From Bacillota bacterium (lineage in GTDB: Bacteria; Bacillota; Clostridia; Lachnospirales; Lachnospiraceae): 64,000 nt of DNA. The stretch's first letter is position 1, and each line of letters opens with the position of its first letter. This document shows positions 44,474 through 54,234 of the stretch, piece after piece. A model generated the notes under the pieces. That model saw nothing but the letters and a program-made list of their open reading frames with translations, did not search any database and had not been told where the DNA came from. The position numbers were made by a program, and so were the translations under genes. The DNA is taken from the NCBI GenBank assembly GCA_023411225.1, contig JAEYPA010000108.1:5650-69649 (forward strand), in the 5' to 3' direction.

Positions 44474-45109
44474 CTAACGATATGCCACCAAGCGGTTAAT
44501 CGGTTTTCCCTCCGCCACAAACTTCGCCTCATACTCTGTCATTACGTTTCCAGGAAGATATTCACTATGGTGTAAGTCATAAGTATAGTTCTTAAGCTTC
44601 CAACCAGCTTCTTTTACTTCTTCTAAGGAAAAGTCAAACAAGGTGCGATTGTCTGTTTTAAAAATAACTTGTCCATCTTGTTTTAGGATATGGTTATAGC
44701 GGGCAAAAAACTGACGGGATGTCAGCCTTCTCTTAGCGTGTCTATCCTTTGGCCAAGGATCAGAAAAATTCAAATAGATTTGATCCACTTCCCCTTCTCC
44801 GAAGACATTTTCTATTTCTTCTGCATCCATACGGATAAATAGTAAGTTTTGAAGCTCCTCTTCCTGTCTTTTCTCAATGGCACGAATCAGTACACTTGAG
44901 TATTTCTCAATTCCCACATAGTTAATATTAGGATTCTCTTTGGCCAGCGTAATCAAAAACTGTCCTTTTCCCATTCCTATTTCAATATGAAGAGGTCCGT
45001 TACTTGGAAATAAGGTTTGAAACCTTCCTTTCCATTGCTCTGGGTCATGAATGACATACTGACTGGCAGCAATATTTTCTCGAGATCCCTTTACATTTCT
45101 AAGACGCAT
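44474..45109 (-). CDS. trmB: tRNA (guanine-N7-)-methyltransferase
   Basis: 211 aa. Methylates G46 of tRNAs with SAM. SAM-binding motif HIEIGMGKGQFL, the NFSDPWPKDRHAKRRL motif and DNRTLFDFSLEE confirm TrmB. SD GAGGAG. The region 45110-45500 upstream is AT-rich and holds no gene; the divergent V-ATPase operon starts at 45501. Confidence 0.96.
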   Translation of the reverse strand: MRLRNVKGSRENIAASQYVIHDPEQWKGRFQTLFPSNGPLHIEIGMGKGQFLITLAKENPNINYVGIEKYSSVLIRAIEKRQEEELQNLLFIRMDAEEIENVFGEGEVDQIYLNFSDPWPKDRHAKRRLTSRQFFARYNHILKQDGQVIFKTDNRTLFDFSLEEVKEAGWKLKNYTYDLHHSEYLPGNVMTEYEAKFVAEGKPINRLVAYR

Positions 45110-45500
45110 TATAATTCTCCTCTAACGTATCGGCTTTGGACATGTGTATGTCCAATTTGATTATAGATTCAACTACATGACTAGTCAAATGATTTTGCTG
45201 TCGTATCACTTTATTAAGGAAGGATTTTCTTTATATAATGTTTATAATTCTTAATTTTATCGAGAATATTTGTCAAAAGGAAATATTTGAGATACAATGT
45301 GTTATGTTGTTTTATTTTCTTTAATAATATACATAGAAATGCGAAGAAACAAGCTATTTTTCTACATATTGACTATGGCAATTCTGAAAAAAAGGTGTAT
45401 TATGATATAGTGCATTTTATTTATTATTCTATGTATACTAAGTTATGGATATATGTAACAAAAGCAGTAAAATGCAACTGTCATTGATAGGAGGTCTAGT

Positions 45501-45812
45501 ATGGAAAAAGTCATTAATGTATTGTATGAGATAGAAGAAAAAGCAAATCGTATTCTTAATCGCGCAACTGAGCAAAAACAGAAACTCTATGAACAACTTA
45601 ATTCAGACCTTGTAACCTTAGAAAATAGTATTACTTCAGACACAAATGATAAGATTAATACCATGAAGGCTAACATGCAGTCTGAAATTGAGACAGAAAA
45701 GAAAGCTCTTATCAGCGATTGTGAAAAACAAATGCAATCTTTGGAGCACAATTTCACTAACAATCACGATCAGTTGGTGAACAATGTATTTCAACGTATT
45801 ATTGAAGGTTAA
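45501..45812 (+). CDS. V-type ATPase subunit G/H (coiled-coil stalk)
   Basis: 103 aa, one long helical heptad pattern throughout, with MEKVINVLYEIEEKANRILNRA at the start. It is the first gene of the V-ATPase operon and fits the small peripheral-stalk partner of subunit E. SD AGGAGG. Assignment rests on position and coiled-coil character. Confidence 0.78.
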   Translation: MEKVINVLYEIEEKANRILNRATEQKQKLYEQLNSDLVTLENSITSDTNDKINTMKANMQSEIETEKKALISDCEKQMQSLEHNFTNNHDQLVNNVFQRIIEG

Positions 45813-45873
45813 ATACATTGATATTTAATACTTCCAATACAATGAATCATTAGGATTCAGAAAGGAGGTCTAT

Positions 45874-46908
45874 ATGTCTGGCTTATTAAGCTATAGTGGT
45901 ATCATAACGAAGACAAGGGCAATGCAGAAAAACATCATCCCAAAGGCAGATTATGAGAAGATAGCTAATATGGAAACTACTTCTGATTTAATTAACTATT
46001 TGCGGACCAATCCTAGTTATACTGAAATTTTACGAAACCGGGATGAACATGGACTGCACAGAGCCCAAGCAGAGCAAATTCTTGCGGATTCTATTTACTT
46101 AGATTTTGCCAAGCTATATCGATTTGCTAATCAAAGTCAGAGAAAGGTTCTTTCTCTCATATTCTTTCGTTTTGAAGTATCTATTTTAAAGAGCTGCCTA
46201 CGTAACGTATTTAGTTCGGACACAACTTATGATTTGCTCCTATTTGAACCATTTTTTCTAAAGCACTCAGACCTCAAAGTAAAGGAATTAGCGTCTTCCC
46301 AGACAATCGAAGAATTTATTTCTAATTTAGGGGGAACCCCGTACTTTGATTTGTTTAAGAAATTACAGGAAACTAATCATACAACGTTACAGGATTTTCA
46401 GGTACAGCTTGATATCTACTACTTTAAAAAGATATGGAAGCTAAAAGATCATATCATAAGCGGGAAGAATTTGAAAGTGGTAACGATGATTTACGGTACC
46501 CAGATTGACCTGCTGAACTTGTTATGGATCTATCGTTCCAAGAAGTTTTACGATGTTGAAACGGGTAAGATATTAGCAAGCATCATACCTATTAACTATA
46601 AGTTAAGCAAACATGAACTAACAGCATTGGTTGAGGCTATTTCCGTAGAGGATTTTATGAAGTTAGTGCAGAATACGTACTACGGCAAGTTAAACGATGC
46701 TACCAATCCTGAGTCTCTAGAATTGTTATATTTACAGATGTATCAACAACTCTATGATACCTGCAGTACTAAGTTTTCTACATCAATGGCTCCGGTTTTA
46801 AGATTTCTTTATTTAAAGGAACTGGAACTGGATATGTTAACAACCTCAATAGAATGTATTCGTTACAAATTAGGACCCGGAGATACTCTAAATTATTTGA
46901 AACTTTAA
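45874..46908 (+). CDS. ntpC: V-type ATPase subunit C
   Basis: 344 aa, all-helical, with a C-terminal RYKLGPGDTLNYLKL. The NtpC/Vma6-like subunit joins the rotor shaft to the K ring. Follows subunit G/H by about 60 bp; SD AAAGGAGG. Confidence 0.9.
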   Translation: MSGLLSYSGIITKTRAMQKNIIPKADYEKIANMETTSDLINYLRTNPSYTEILRNRDEHGLHRAQAEQILADSIYLDFAKLYRFANQSQRKVLSLIFFRFEVSILKSCLRNVFSSDTTYDLLLFEPFFLKHSDLKVKELASSQTIEEFISNLGGTPYFDLFKKLQETNHTTLQDFQVQLDIYYFKKIWKLKDHIISGKNLKVVTMIYGTQIDLLNLLWIYRSKKFYDVETGKILASIIPINYKLSKHELTALVEAISVEDFMKLVQNTYYGKLNDATNPESLELLYLQMYQQLYDTCSTKFSTSMAPVLRFLYLKELELDMLTTSIECIRYKLGPGDTLNYLKL

Positions 46909-46944
46909 CTTTTCTACAAGCAATAAAAACGGGAGGTGCTACTT

Positions 46945-48852
46945 GTGATAGAGAAAATGCAGTTTATCAACATCACGGGCCCAAAAAATGATATTGACCG
47001 TGTGGTAAACATCTATCTGAACAAATATGAGATTCACCTTGAGAATGCACTGTCAGAGTTAGACAATGTAAAAGATTTAAGACCTTTTGTTGAGCCTAAC
47101 CCATATAAGGATATCCTATCCAAAGCAGATGGGATGATGAAAAAGGTTGATAATCCAAAAGAAGTTCAATCAAAAGAACTTACAGCTGATGAAGCGATTA
47201 CTGTTGTTTCTGACATGTTCAATAATCTAGCTGAATTAAACAAAGAGAAATATGAACTAAAGGAGAAAAGGAATCACCTTCGTGACTTACTTAAGCAGAT
47301 TGAGCCTTTCCGTCTACTTGACTATGACCTTAGAAAAATTCTTCATTTCCGCTTTATAAAATTTAGATTTGGTCGTATTTCCAGAGAGTATTTTGACAAA
47401 TTCTCCAAATACATTTACGACAATTTAAATACAGTATTCTATGACTGCTACAGCGATAAGGATTATGTCTGGGGTGTATACTTTGCACCGGTTTCCTCTG
47501 TTGTAGAAGTAGATGCAATTTACTCTTCTCTTCATTTTGAGAGAATTATGCTTCCAGATGAGTATGAAGGCACACCAGAAGAAGCTTACCAAAGTATGTC
47601 AGAACAGCTGAATTCTGTACTGGATACTATTAAAGAGACTTATAGCAGAATAAGTGCATATATCAACGAACGCAGTGTAGATCTTGTTTCTGCTTACAAC
47701 ACCATAGAAAATCTAAGTAGAAACTTTGACGTTCGTAAGCTGGCTGCTTTAACAGAAGACAAAAACGATAAGGCCGTATTCTACATTTTATGCGGTTGGA
47801 TGTCTGTCAAAGATACGCAAAACTTCTTAACAGAAATCTCAGATGATGAGAACGTTTTTGTAATTACTGACTCTCAACCTGATGAGACAGCGACTATGAA
47901 ACCTCCAACAAAGCTTAGAAATCCTGGCCTTATTAAGCCATTTGAGATGTTTGTTAAGATGTATGGATTGCCTGCTTACAAGGAGCTTGACCCTACCTTA
48001 TTCGTCGCCATTACCTACTCTTTCTTATTTGGAGCCATGTTTGGTGATGTTGGACAGGGACTATGCTTAGTAATTGGCGGATACTTATTATATAAATTTA
48101 AGAAGATGAATATTGCAGGTGTCATATCTGCAGCTGGTATCTTCTCAACTGCTTTTGGTTTTGCATATGGATCAGTCTTTGGATTTGAGGATATCTTAGA
48201 GGGCTTTTGGCTTAAGCCAATGAATAACGTTATGACGGTCCTAATGGTATCTGTTGCGGCAGGTATGCTCTTACTGCTTCTTTCCATTGTGCTGAATATA
48301 GTCAACTCTATTCGAACGAAAGACAAAGAAAAGCTATTATTCGATCCAAACGGTATTGCCGGATTAATTGTATATGGCGGTATTGTTGCATGTGTAGTTG
48401 CTATTTATATGGGAGCTACCCTTCCTGGAACTATAATATTAGTGATTCTACTTGGTTTACCACTCCTTGCTATCTTCTTAAAGGAGCCTCTTACTCATTT
48501 ACTTGAACATAAGAAGGCTATTGAAGGAAGCGTAGGCATGTTTATTATCGAAGCAATTGTTGAGCTCTTCGATGTTGTATTGTCCTATGCCACCAATACT
48601 ATCTCTTTCCTTCGTGTTGGCGCATTTGCACTTAGTCACGCTGGAATGATGGGTGTAGTGTTACTTCTCGCGGGCGCTGAACATGGTGGAAATCCAAACT
48701 GGATTATCATTGTGATTGGTAACCTTGTGGTAGCCGGCATGGAAGGTCTAATCGTAGGTATTCAGGTGCTTCGTCTAGAATACTATGAGATGTTTGGTCG
48801 TTTCTATAGGGGAACAGGAAAAGAATTTAAGGCATTTAACCAAGAAAAATAA
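46945..48852 (+). CDS. ntpI: V-type ATPase subunit I
   Basis: 635 aa. A soluble half (about 1-330, coiled coils) and a membrane half with seven or so helices. FGAMFGDVGQGL and TISFLRVGAFALSHAGMM are the conserved a-subunit motifs; the buried Arg in FLRVGAFAL is the ion-pathway residue. The chosen start is GTG 46945, 8 nt after GGGAGG; an upstream GTG overlaps the Shine-Dalgarno. Confidence 0.95.
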   Translation: MIEKMQFINITGPKNDIDRVVNIYLNKYEIHLENALSELDNVKDLRPFVEPNPYKDILSKADGMMKKVDNPKEVQSKELTADEAITVVSDMFNNLAELNKEKYELKEKRNHLRDLLKQIEPFRLLDYDLRKILHFRFIKFRFGRISREYFDKFSKYIYDNLNTVFYDCYSDKDYVWGVYFAPVSSVVEVDAIYSSLHFERIMLPDEYEGTPEEAYQSMSEQLNSVLDTIKETYSRISAYINERSVDLVSAYNTIENLSRNFDVRKLAALTEDKNDKAVFYILCGWMSVKDTQNFLTEISDDENVFVITDSQPDETATMKPPTKLRNPGLIKPFEMFVKMYGLPAYKELDPTLFVAITYSFLFGAMFGDVGQGLCLVIGGYLLYKFKKMNIAGVISAAGIFSTAFGFAYGSVFGFEDILEGFWLKPMNNVMTVLMVSVAAGMLLLLLSIVLNIVNSIRTKDKEKLLFDPNGIAGLIVYGGIVACVVAIYMGATLPGTIILVILLGLPLLAIFLKEPLTHLLEHKKAIEGSVGMFIIEAIVELFDVVLSYATNTISFLRVGAFALSHAGMMGVVLLLAGAEHGGNPNWIIIVIGNLVVAGMEGLIVGIQVLRLEYYEMFGRFYRGTGKEFKAFNQEK

Positions 48853-48887
48853 TTTCGAGATGGATTCGATTTAAGGAGGACTTTATT

Positions 48888-49307
48888 ATGATGATTAAAC
48901 TTATTTTTGTGGCAGCTCTTATATTAAGCATTATTGTTCCATTTGGAGCATTTTTACTAAGTGAAAAAACCAAGGGTGGTCTTAAGAGAACACTTGCTTG
49001 TAACGCATTTTTCTTCTTTGGTACTTTAATTATTGCAGATATCCTATTATTCTCTGGCAAAGCATTTGCTGCTACTGATGCTGCAGCTGCTGCCTCTTCT
49101 GTAGATGGTTGGAAATACATCGCTGCTGCTTTATCTACTGGCTTATCCTGTATCGGTGGTGGTATTGCTGTATCCAGTGCTGCTTCTGCAGCTCTTGGTG
49201 CATTATCTGAAGATTCCAGTATCATGGGTAAGGCTCTTATCTTCGTAGCTCTTGCAGAAGGTATTGCATTATACGGACTATTAATCTCCTTTACAATCTT
49301 AGGCTAA
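48888..49307 (+). CDS. ntpK: V-type ATPase subunit K (proteolipid)
   Basis: 139 aa with four helices, as two hairpins (5-25/40-57 and 78-103/117-138). The second carries the ion-carrying Glu124 (ALAEGIALYG); the first has no Glu in a matching place. Thus one carrier per subunit, as in E. hirae-type K. Forms the rotor ring. Ion choice (H+ or Na+) cannot be read with certainty. Confidence 0.93.
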   Translation: MMIKLIFVAALILSIIVPFGAFLLSEKTKGGLKRTLACNAFFFFGTLIIADILLFSGKAFAATDAAAAASSVDGWKYIAAALSTGLSCIGGGIAVSSAASAALGALSEDSSIMGKALIFVALAEGIALYGLLISFTILG

Positions 49308-49323
49308 GTAAGTAGGTGATCAG

Positions 49324-49632
49324 ATGCAAATGTATTTAATCAGCGATAACGTTGATACCTATACCGGAATGCGCTTAGCAGGTGTCGATGGCATTGTCAT
49401 TCATTCCAGAAAGCATTTAAAGGAACAGTTAGAAAAGGTTATGGCCAACAAAGAAATCGGCGTAGTGTTAATTACCGAAAAGCTCAGCACTGAATTTCCT
49501 GACATTATTGCTGAGATTAAGCTTCACCGCCGTCTGCCATTAATTGTAGAGATACCGGACCGTCATGGCTCTGGCCGTAAAGCAGACTTTATTACTTCTT
49601 ATGTCAGTGAAGCAATTGGTCTGAAATTATAA
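49324..49632 (+). CDS. V-type ATPase subunit F
   Basis: 102 aa with a Rossmann-like core; DTYTGMRLAGVDGIV near the start and GVVLITEKLSTEFPDII in the middle are typical of V-ATPase F. Sits at the base of the central stalk and can regulate hydrolysis. Named NtpG in Enterococcus. 17 bp after K. Confidence 0.9.
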   Translation: MQMYLISDNVDTYTGMRLAGVDGIVIHSRKHLKEQLEKVMANKEIGVVLITEKLSTEFPDIIAEIKLHRRLPLIVEIPDRHGSGRKADFITSYVSEAIGLKL

Positions 49633-49650
49633 ATGGAAGGACGTGATGCT

Positions 49651-50217
49651 ATGAATTTAGATGTAAAACTTGATCACTTTTACCAATCCGTAATCGATGA
49701 GGCCACTAATGAGAGTGAAAACATTCTTGTGGACTATAAAGCGACATTAAAGAAGATTTATGATGAGAAAAAGGAAGAATTAGAAACAAAGGCTCAGGCG
49801 CGCCTAAAAGTTGAGACAGATAATCTATATCGCGAAAAGAATAAACAATTGTCCAACGAAGCTGTAGAGATACGAAAAACTCTCAGTGTAAAGACACAGG
49901 AATTAAAAGACCACTTATTTAACGATATATTGCTCAAAGTTATGGAATATATGAAGACTCCTGAATATGATAAACTTCTGGAGGCTCAAATAACTTCTGC
50001 TTACAAGTTTGCCAGAGGGGAAGCGATTACTATCTACATCAATGCTTCCGATTCCTCTAAACTGGAATCCTTACAGCAGGCTACCGGTGTGGAACTCACT
50101 GTAAGTAATATTGATTTTATTGGTGGTATCCGCGCTGTCATTCATTCCAAACATATATTAATTGATAATTCCTTTGCTACCAAGCTGGCAGAAGAAAAAA
50201 ATAACTTTCAATTCTAG
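49651..50217 (+). CDS. ntpE: V-type ATPase subunit E
   Basis: 188 aa. A long N-terminal helix (about 1-95), then a mixed domain with DNSFATKLAEEK. Peripheral stator stalk, partner of G/H. ATG at 49651 with GGAAGGA upstream; an ATG 18 nt earlier lies right after the stop of F and lacks a site. Confidence 0.88.
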   Translation: MNLDVKLDHFYQSVIDEATNESENILVDYKATLKKIYDEKKEELETKAQARLKVETDNLYREKNKQLSNEAVEIRKTLSVKTQELKDHLFNDILLKVMEYMKTPEYDKLLEAQITSAYKFARGEAITIYINASDSSKLESLQQATGVELTVSNIDFIGGIRAVIHSKHILIDNSFATKLAEEKNNFQF

Positions 50218-50237
50218 ATGAGGAGGCTTGCTCCATT

Positions 50238-52004
50238 ATGCAAATAACAGGTCAGATTTATGGTATAAATGGACCAGTTGTTACCATAAAGGGTAATACC
50301 GGCTTTCGTATGTCTGAGATGGTTTATGTCGGTGAAGAACGACTTATCGGCGAAGTCATCGGTCTTACGAAGGACCTTACTACCATTCAGGTTTTTGAGG
50401 AAACAACTGGACTAAAGCCTAATGAGATGGTCTATGGTACCGGCACTCAGATGTCTGTTACCTTAGCACCTGGTATCATTAGCAACATTTTTGATGGAAT
50501 TGAACGTCCATTAAAAGAAATTGCAAAGCAAAGCGGTGACTTTATCCCAAGAGGTGTAAATGTTACTAGTTTGGATAATGAAAAGCTCTGGGATGTACAC
50601 ATTACAGTAAAACCTGGCGACAAAGTGTTTGGTGGAACTGTGATAGCTGAGGTTCAAGAGACCTCTGCCATCCTACACAAGTCTATGGTACCTCCAACGA
50701 TAGACGGTACCGTAACAAAGGTTGCACCCGATGGAAAATATAATATCACTCAAACAATTGTAACGGTTGTAACAGATCAAGGGGAAGAGAAAGAGCTTTC
50801 TCTTACTCAGAAATGGCCTATTCGTATTCCAAGACCAACTATTAAACGTTATGCTGCAGACAGACCTCTGCTTACAGGACAACGTATCATTGATACCTTA
50901 TTCCCTATTGCAAAGGGTGGTACTGCTGCCGTTCCTGGTGGATTTGGTACAGGTAAGACAATGACTCAGCATCAGTTAGCAAAATGGTCTGATGCAGATA
51001 TTATTGTATACATTGGTTGTGGTGAACGTGGTAATGAGATGACTAACGTATTGGAGGAATTCTCAGAGTTGGTAGATCCTAAGTCTGGAAACCTTTTGTT
51101 AGATCGTACTACTTTGATTGCCAATACCTCAAACATGCCCGTTGCTGCCCGTGAAGCTAGTATTTACACAGGTATTACATTGGCCGAATATTATAGAGAC
51201 ATGGGCTACCACGTAGCCATCATGGCTGACTCAACTTCCCGTTGGGCTGAAGCTCTTCGAGAGCTATCCGGTCGTTTGGAAGAAATGCCTGCAGAGGAAG
51301 GTTTTCCAGCTTATCTGGCCTCCCGTCTGTCTGCTTTCTATGAAAGAGCCGGATTTATGCAAAATTTAAATGGTACAGAGGGTTCCGTATCTATTATCGG
51401 TGCTGTTTCCCCACAGGGTGGTGACTTCTCCGAACCTGTAACACAGAATACCAAACGTTTTGTTCGTTGTTTCTGGGCACTAGACAAATCCCTGGCATAT
51501 GCAAGGCACTTCCCAGCCATTAACTGGTTAACAAGCTATTCTGAGTACATGACTGATTTGGCACCTTGGTACTTAAGTAATGTAGGACCTAATTTCATAA
51601 CCTTAAGAAATCAGATGATTAGTATCCTAACACAGGAGAATCAATTAAATGAAATTGTTAAGTTAATTGGTGCTGACGTTCTTCCGGATGATCAGAAGTT
51701 AGTTCTCGAGATTGCCAGAGTAATTCGTCTGGGATTCGTTCAGCAGAATGCCTTCCATCCATCCGATACTTATGTTCCAATGGATAAGCAGTTAAAGATG
51801 ATGGAAATTATTAACTATCTCTATGAGAGATCAAAGCAGTTGATTACACTAGGCATGCCAATGCGTATTTTAAAAGAACATGATATCTTTGAACGTATTA
51901 TCTCTATCAAATATGATGTAGCAAATGATGAATTAAAGAAGTTTGATGATTACAAAGCTGCTGTAGATGTATATTATAACGATGTCATGGCTAAAAATGC
52001 ATAA
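50238..52004 (+). CDS. ntpA: V-type ATPase catalytic subunit A
   Basis: 588 aa. ATP hydrolysis or synthesis takes place here. P-loop GGFGTGKT (234-241), the A-subunit-specific extra region (about 110-200), GERGNEM (about 258-264) and [13 protein letters not shown] (331-343) are all visible. The P-loop begins PGGFG rather than the textbook PGPFG. SD GAGGAGG. Confidence 0.97.
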   Translation: MQITGQIYGINGPVVTIKGNTGFRMSEMVYVGEERLIGEVIGLTKDLTTIQVFEETTGLKPNEMVYGTGTQMSVTLAPGIISNIFDGIERPLKEIAKQSGDFIPRGVNVTSLDNEKLWDVHITVKPGDKVFGGTVIAEVQETSAILHKSMVPPTIDGTVTKVAPDGKYNITQTIVTVVTDQGEEKELSLTQKWPIRIPRPTIKRYAADRPLLTGQRIIDTLFPIAKGGTAAVPGGFGTGKTMTQHQLAKWSDADIIVYIGCGERGNEMTNVLEEFSELVDPKSGNLLLDRTTLIANTSNMPVAAREASIYTGITLAEYYRDMGYHVAIMADSTSRWAEALRELSGRLEEMPAEEGFPAYLASRLSAFYERAGFMQNLNGTEGSVSIIGAVSPQGGDFSEPVTQNTKRFVRCFWALDKSLAYARHFPAINWLTSYSEYMTDLAPWYLSNVGPNFITLRNQMISILTQENQLNEIVKLIGADVLPDDQKLVLEIARVIRLGFVQQNAFHPSDTYVPMDKQLKMMEIINYLYERSKQLITLGMPMRILKEHDIFERIISIKYDVANDELKKFDDYKAAVDVYYNDVMAKNA

Positions 52005-52018
52005 GGAGGGAATCTGAA

Positions 52019-53434
52019 ATGTCTATTGAATATTTAGGCTTAAGTGAGATTAGCGGCCCTCTGATTGCTTTAGAGGGAGTTCAGGATGCTTCTTATGAAG
52101 AAATCGTTGAACTAACCGTTGATGGAAAAGAGAACAAATTAGGTCGTATTGTAGAGTGCTATGAAGATAAAGCTGTAATTCAGGTCTTTGGTGGCACTGA
52201 TGATATGTCCTTAAAAAACACCCATACAAAGTTAACAGGCCGTCCAATGGAAATCAGCTTATCTCCTGAAATTCTAGGTCGTACTTTTAATGGTTTGGGA
52301 CAGCCAATTGATGAACTAGGTCCAATTGTATCCGATGTCAGACGTAATGTAAATGGTCAGCCACTAAATCCAGTATCCAGAGAGTACCCTCGTAACTACA
52401 TTCGTACAGGTATCTCTGCCATTGACTGTCTAACCACTCTTATTCGTGGACAAAAGCTACCTATTTTCTCCGGAAATGGTCTTCCACATGATGAACTGGC
52501 TGCTCAGATTGTTCGCCAGGCTTCCTTAGGGGATGATTCTGATGAGGAATTTGGTATCGTTTTTGCGGCTATGGGTGTAAAGCACGACGTTGCAGACTAT
52601 TTCCGCCGTGCATTTGAGGAAAGTGGCGCTGCTTCCCACGTTACTATGTTTTTAAACCTAGCAAATGATCCTGTTGTAGAGCGTCTGATTACTCCAAAGG
52701 TAGCCTTGACTACTGCTGAGTATCTGGCATTTGAGTGTGGAATGCATATCCTGGTTATCTTAACCGATATGACCTCTTTTGCCGAGGCTCTTCGTGAGGT
52801 TTCCTCTTCAAAAGGTGAGATTCCTTCCAGAAAAGGTTATCCGGGTTATTTATACAGCGAACTGGCTACCATTTATGAGCGTGCCGGTATTGTTGCAGGC
52901 AAGAAGGGTTCTGTAACCCAGATTCCTATCTTAACCATGCCTAATGATGATATTACACATCCTATCCCTGACTTAACAGGATATATTACAGAAGGTCAGA
53001 TTGTATTGGAGAGAAGCTTGCATCAGACTGCTATTTATCCTCCAATCAACGTACTTCCTTCTCTGTCTCGTCTGATGAAGGATAGTATCGGAGCCGGTTA
53101 CACTAGAGAGGATCACAACGATCTTGCCAACCAACTTTTCTCCGCCTATGCTCATGTAGGAGATGCAAGAAACTTAGCAAGTGTTATTGGTGAAGATGAA
53201 CTTTCTCCTCTGGATAAGAAGTATTTAGCTTTTGGTAAGCGTTTTGAACAGGAGTTTGTCGGACAGGGCAAAGAAGATAATAGAACCATAGAAGAAACCT
53301 TAGACCTTGGTTGGGACCTATTATCGATTCTTCCTAGAGAAGAACTGGACCGTGTAGACACCAAGATACTTGACAAATACTATCATTCTGCTGAAGTAGA
53401 GGAACAGACAGAAGCAGACGATGAGGAAGCTTAA
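52019..53434 (+). CDS. ntpB: V-type ATPase subunit B
   Basis: 471 aa, non-catalytic nucleotide subunit. The region equal to the P-loop reads [15 protein letters not shown], without GKT, as expected for B. Typical motifs [33 protein letters not shown] region and [13 protein letters not shown]. The C-terminus is acidic. Confidence 0.97.
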   Translation: MSIEYLGLSEISGPLIALEGVQDASYEEIVELTVDGKENKLGRIVECYEDKAVIQVFGGTDDMSLKNTHTKLTGRPMEISLSPEILGRTFNGLGQPIDELGPIVSDVRRNVNGQPLNPVSREYPRNYIRTGISAIDCLTTLIRGQKLPIFSGNGLPHDELAAQIVRQASLGDDSDEEFGIVFAAMGVKHDVADYFRRAFEESGAASHVTMFLNLANDPVVERLITPKVALTTAEYLAFECGMHILVILTDMTSFAEALREVSSSKGEIPSRKGYPGYLYSELATIYERAGIVAGKKGSVTQIPILTMPNDDITHPIPDLTGYITEGQIVLERSLHQTAIYPPINVLPSLSRLMKDSIGAGYTREDHNDLANQLFSAYAHVGDARNLASVIGEDELSPLDKKYLAFGKRFEQEFVGQGKEDNRTIEETLDLGWDLLSILPREELDRVDTKILDKYYHSAEVEEQTEADDEEA

Positions 53435-53448
53435 AGGACGGTGAGTTT

Positions 53449-54072
53449 ATGAATCCAAATACCTTTCCTACCAAGGGTAATCTGATATTGGCAAAAAACT
53501 CCCTGGCTTTAGCCAAACAAGGCTTTGAGCTAATGGATAAGAAACGTAATATTCTAATCCGTGAATTAATGGGACTGATTGATGAAGCCTCAGCGATTCA
53601 AAAAGAAATTGATGTTACCTTTAGCTCCGCATATCGCGCTCTTCAACGGGCAAATATTGAAATGGGAATTCACAATGTTGCAGAACTAGCGCAAACAGTT
53701 CCTATTGAGGATTCTATCTCCATTAAGTACCGAAGCATTATGGGAACAGAGATTCCTCTTGTAAAGTCGAAAGTTCATAACGATACACCTTCCTATGCTT
53801 TTTACAACACAAGAATTTCCCTAGATAAGGCCACACAGGAGTTTAACAAGGTAAAGCAGTTAACCATCCGGTTATCCAGTATAGAGAACTCTGCTTACCG
53901 TTTGGCATATAATATAAAAAAGACACAGAAGAGAGCCAACGCTCTTCAAAATATAACCATTCCTATGTACACCTCTCTCACTAAGGAGATTACAGATGCC
54001 CTAGAGGAGAAAGAACGTGAGGAGTTCACAAGACTTAAGGTTATTAAACGTATGCAATCCAAAAATGCATAG
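53449..54072 (+). CDS. ntpD: V-type ATPase subunit D
   Basis: 207 aa, two long antiparallel helices with a short middle domain (PTKGNLILAKNSLALAKQGFELMDKKRN at the start, RANALQNITIP near 165). The central rotor shaft. Last gene of the operon; a terminator follows. Confidence 0.95.
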   Translation: MNPNTFPTKGNLILAKNSLALAKQGFELMDKKRNILIRELMGLIDEASAIQKEIDVTFSSAYRALQRANIEMGIHNVAELAQTVPIEDSISIKYRSIMGTEIPLVKSKVHNDTPSYAFYNTRISLDKATQEFNKVKQLTIRLSSIENSAYRLAYNIKKTQKRANALQNITIPMYTSLTKEITDALEEKEREEFTRLKVIKRMQSKNA

Positions 54073-54081
54073 TTGAAATCT

Positions 54082-54135
54082 ATCCTCCCACTGCCCGCTA
54101 TATATCACGCAGACAATGGGGGGATTTCTTTTTTA
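54082..54135 (+). terminator. Terminator of the V-ATPase operon
   Basis: Arms ATCCTCCCA and TGGGGGGAT (one G-U) followed by TTCTTTTTTA, directly after subunit D. Confidence 0.8.
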
Positions 54136-54234
54136 TCCAAAAAGGAATTCTTTTTAGATAATTCTTGATAGCCTTACTAAAATGGCTTATAATTATTTCT
54201 GTTAGGTATAAGAATGGAAGCAAGAGGAGTACGT

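Noticed and set aside
45287..45487. 66-aa plus-strand frame upstream of the V-ATPase operon
   Set aside because: No ribosome-binding site, strong AT bias and low-complexity composition; probably chance.
45110..45500. Gap before the V-ATPase operon
   Set aside because: Looked for a leader RNA or promoter; a TTGACT lies near 45370 but no well-spaced -10 was found. Nothing further could be supported.
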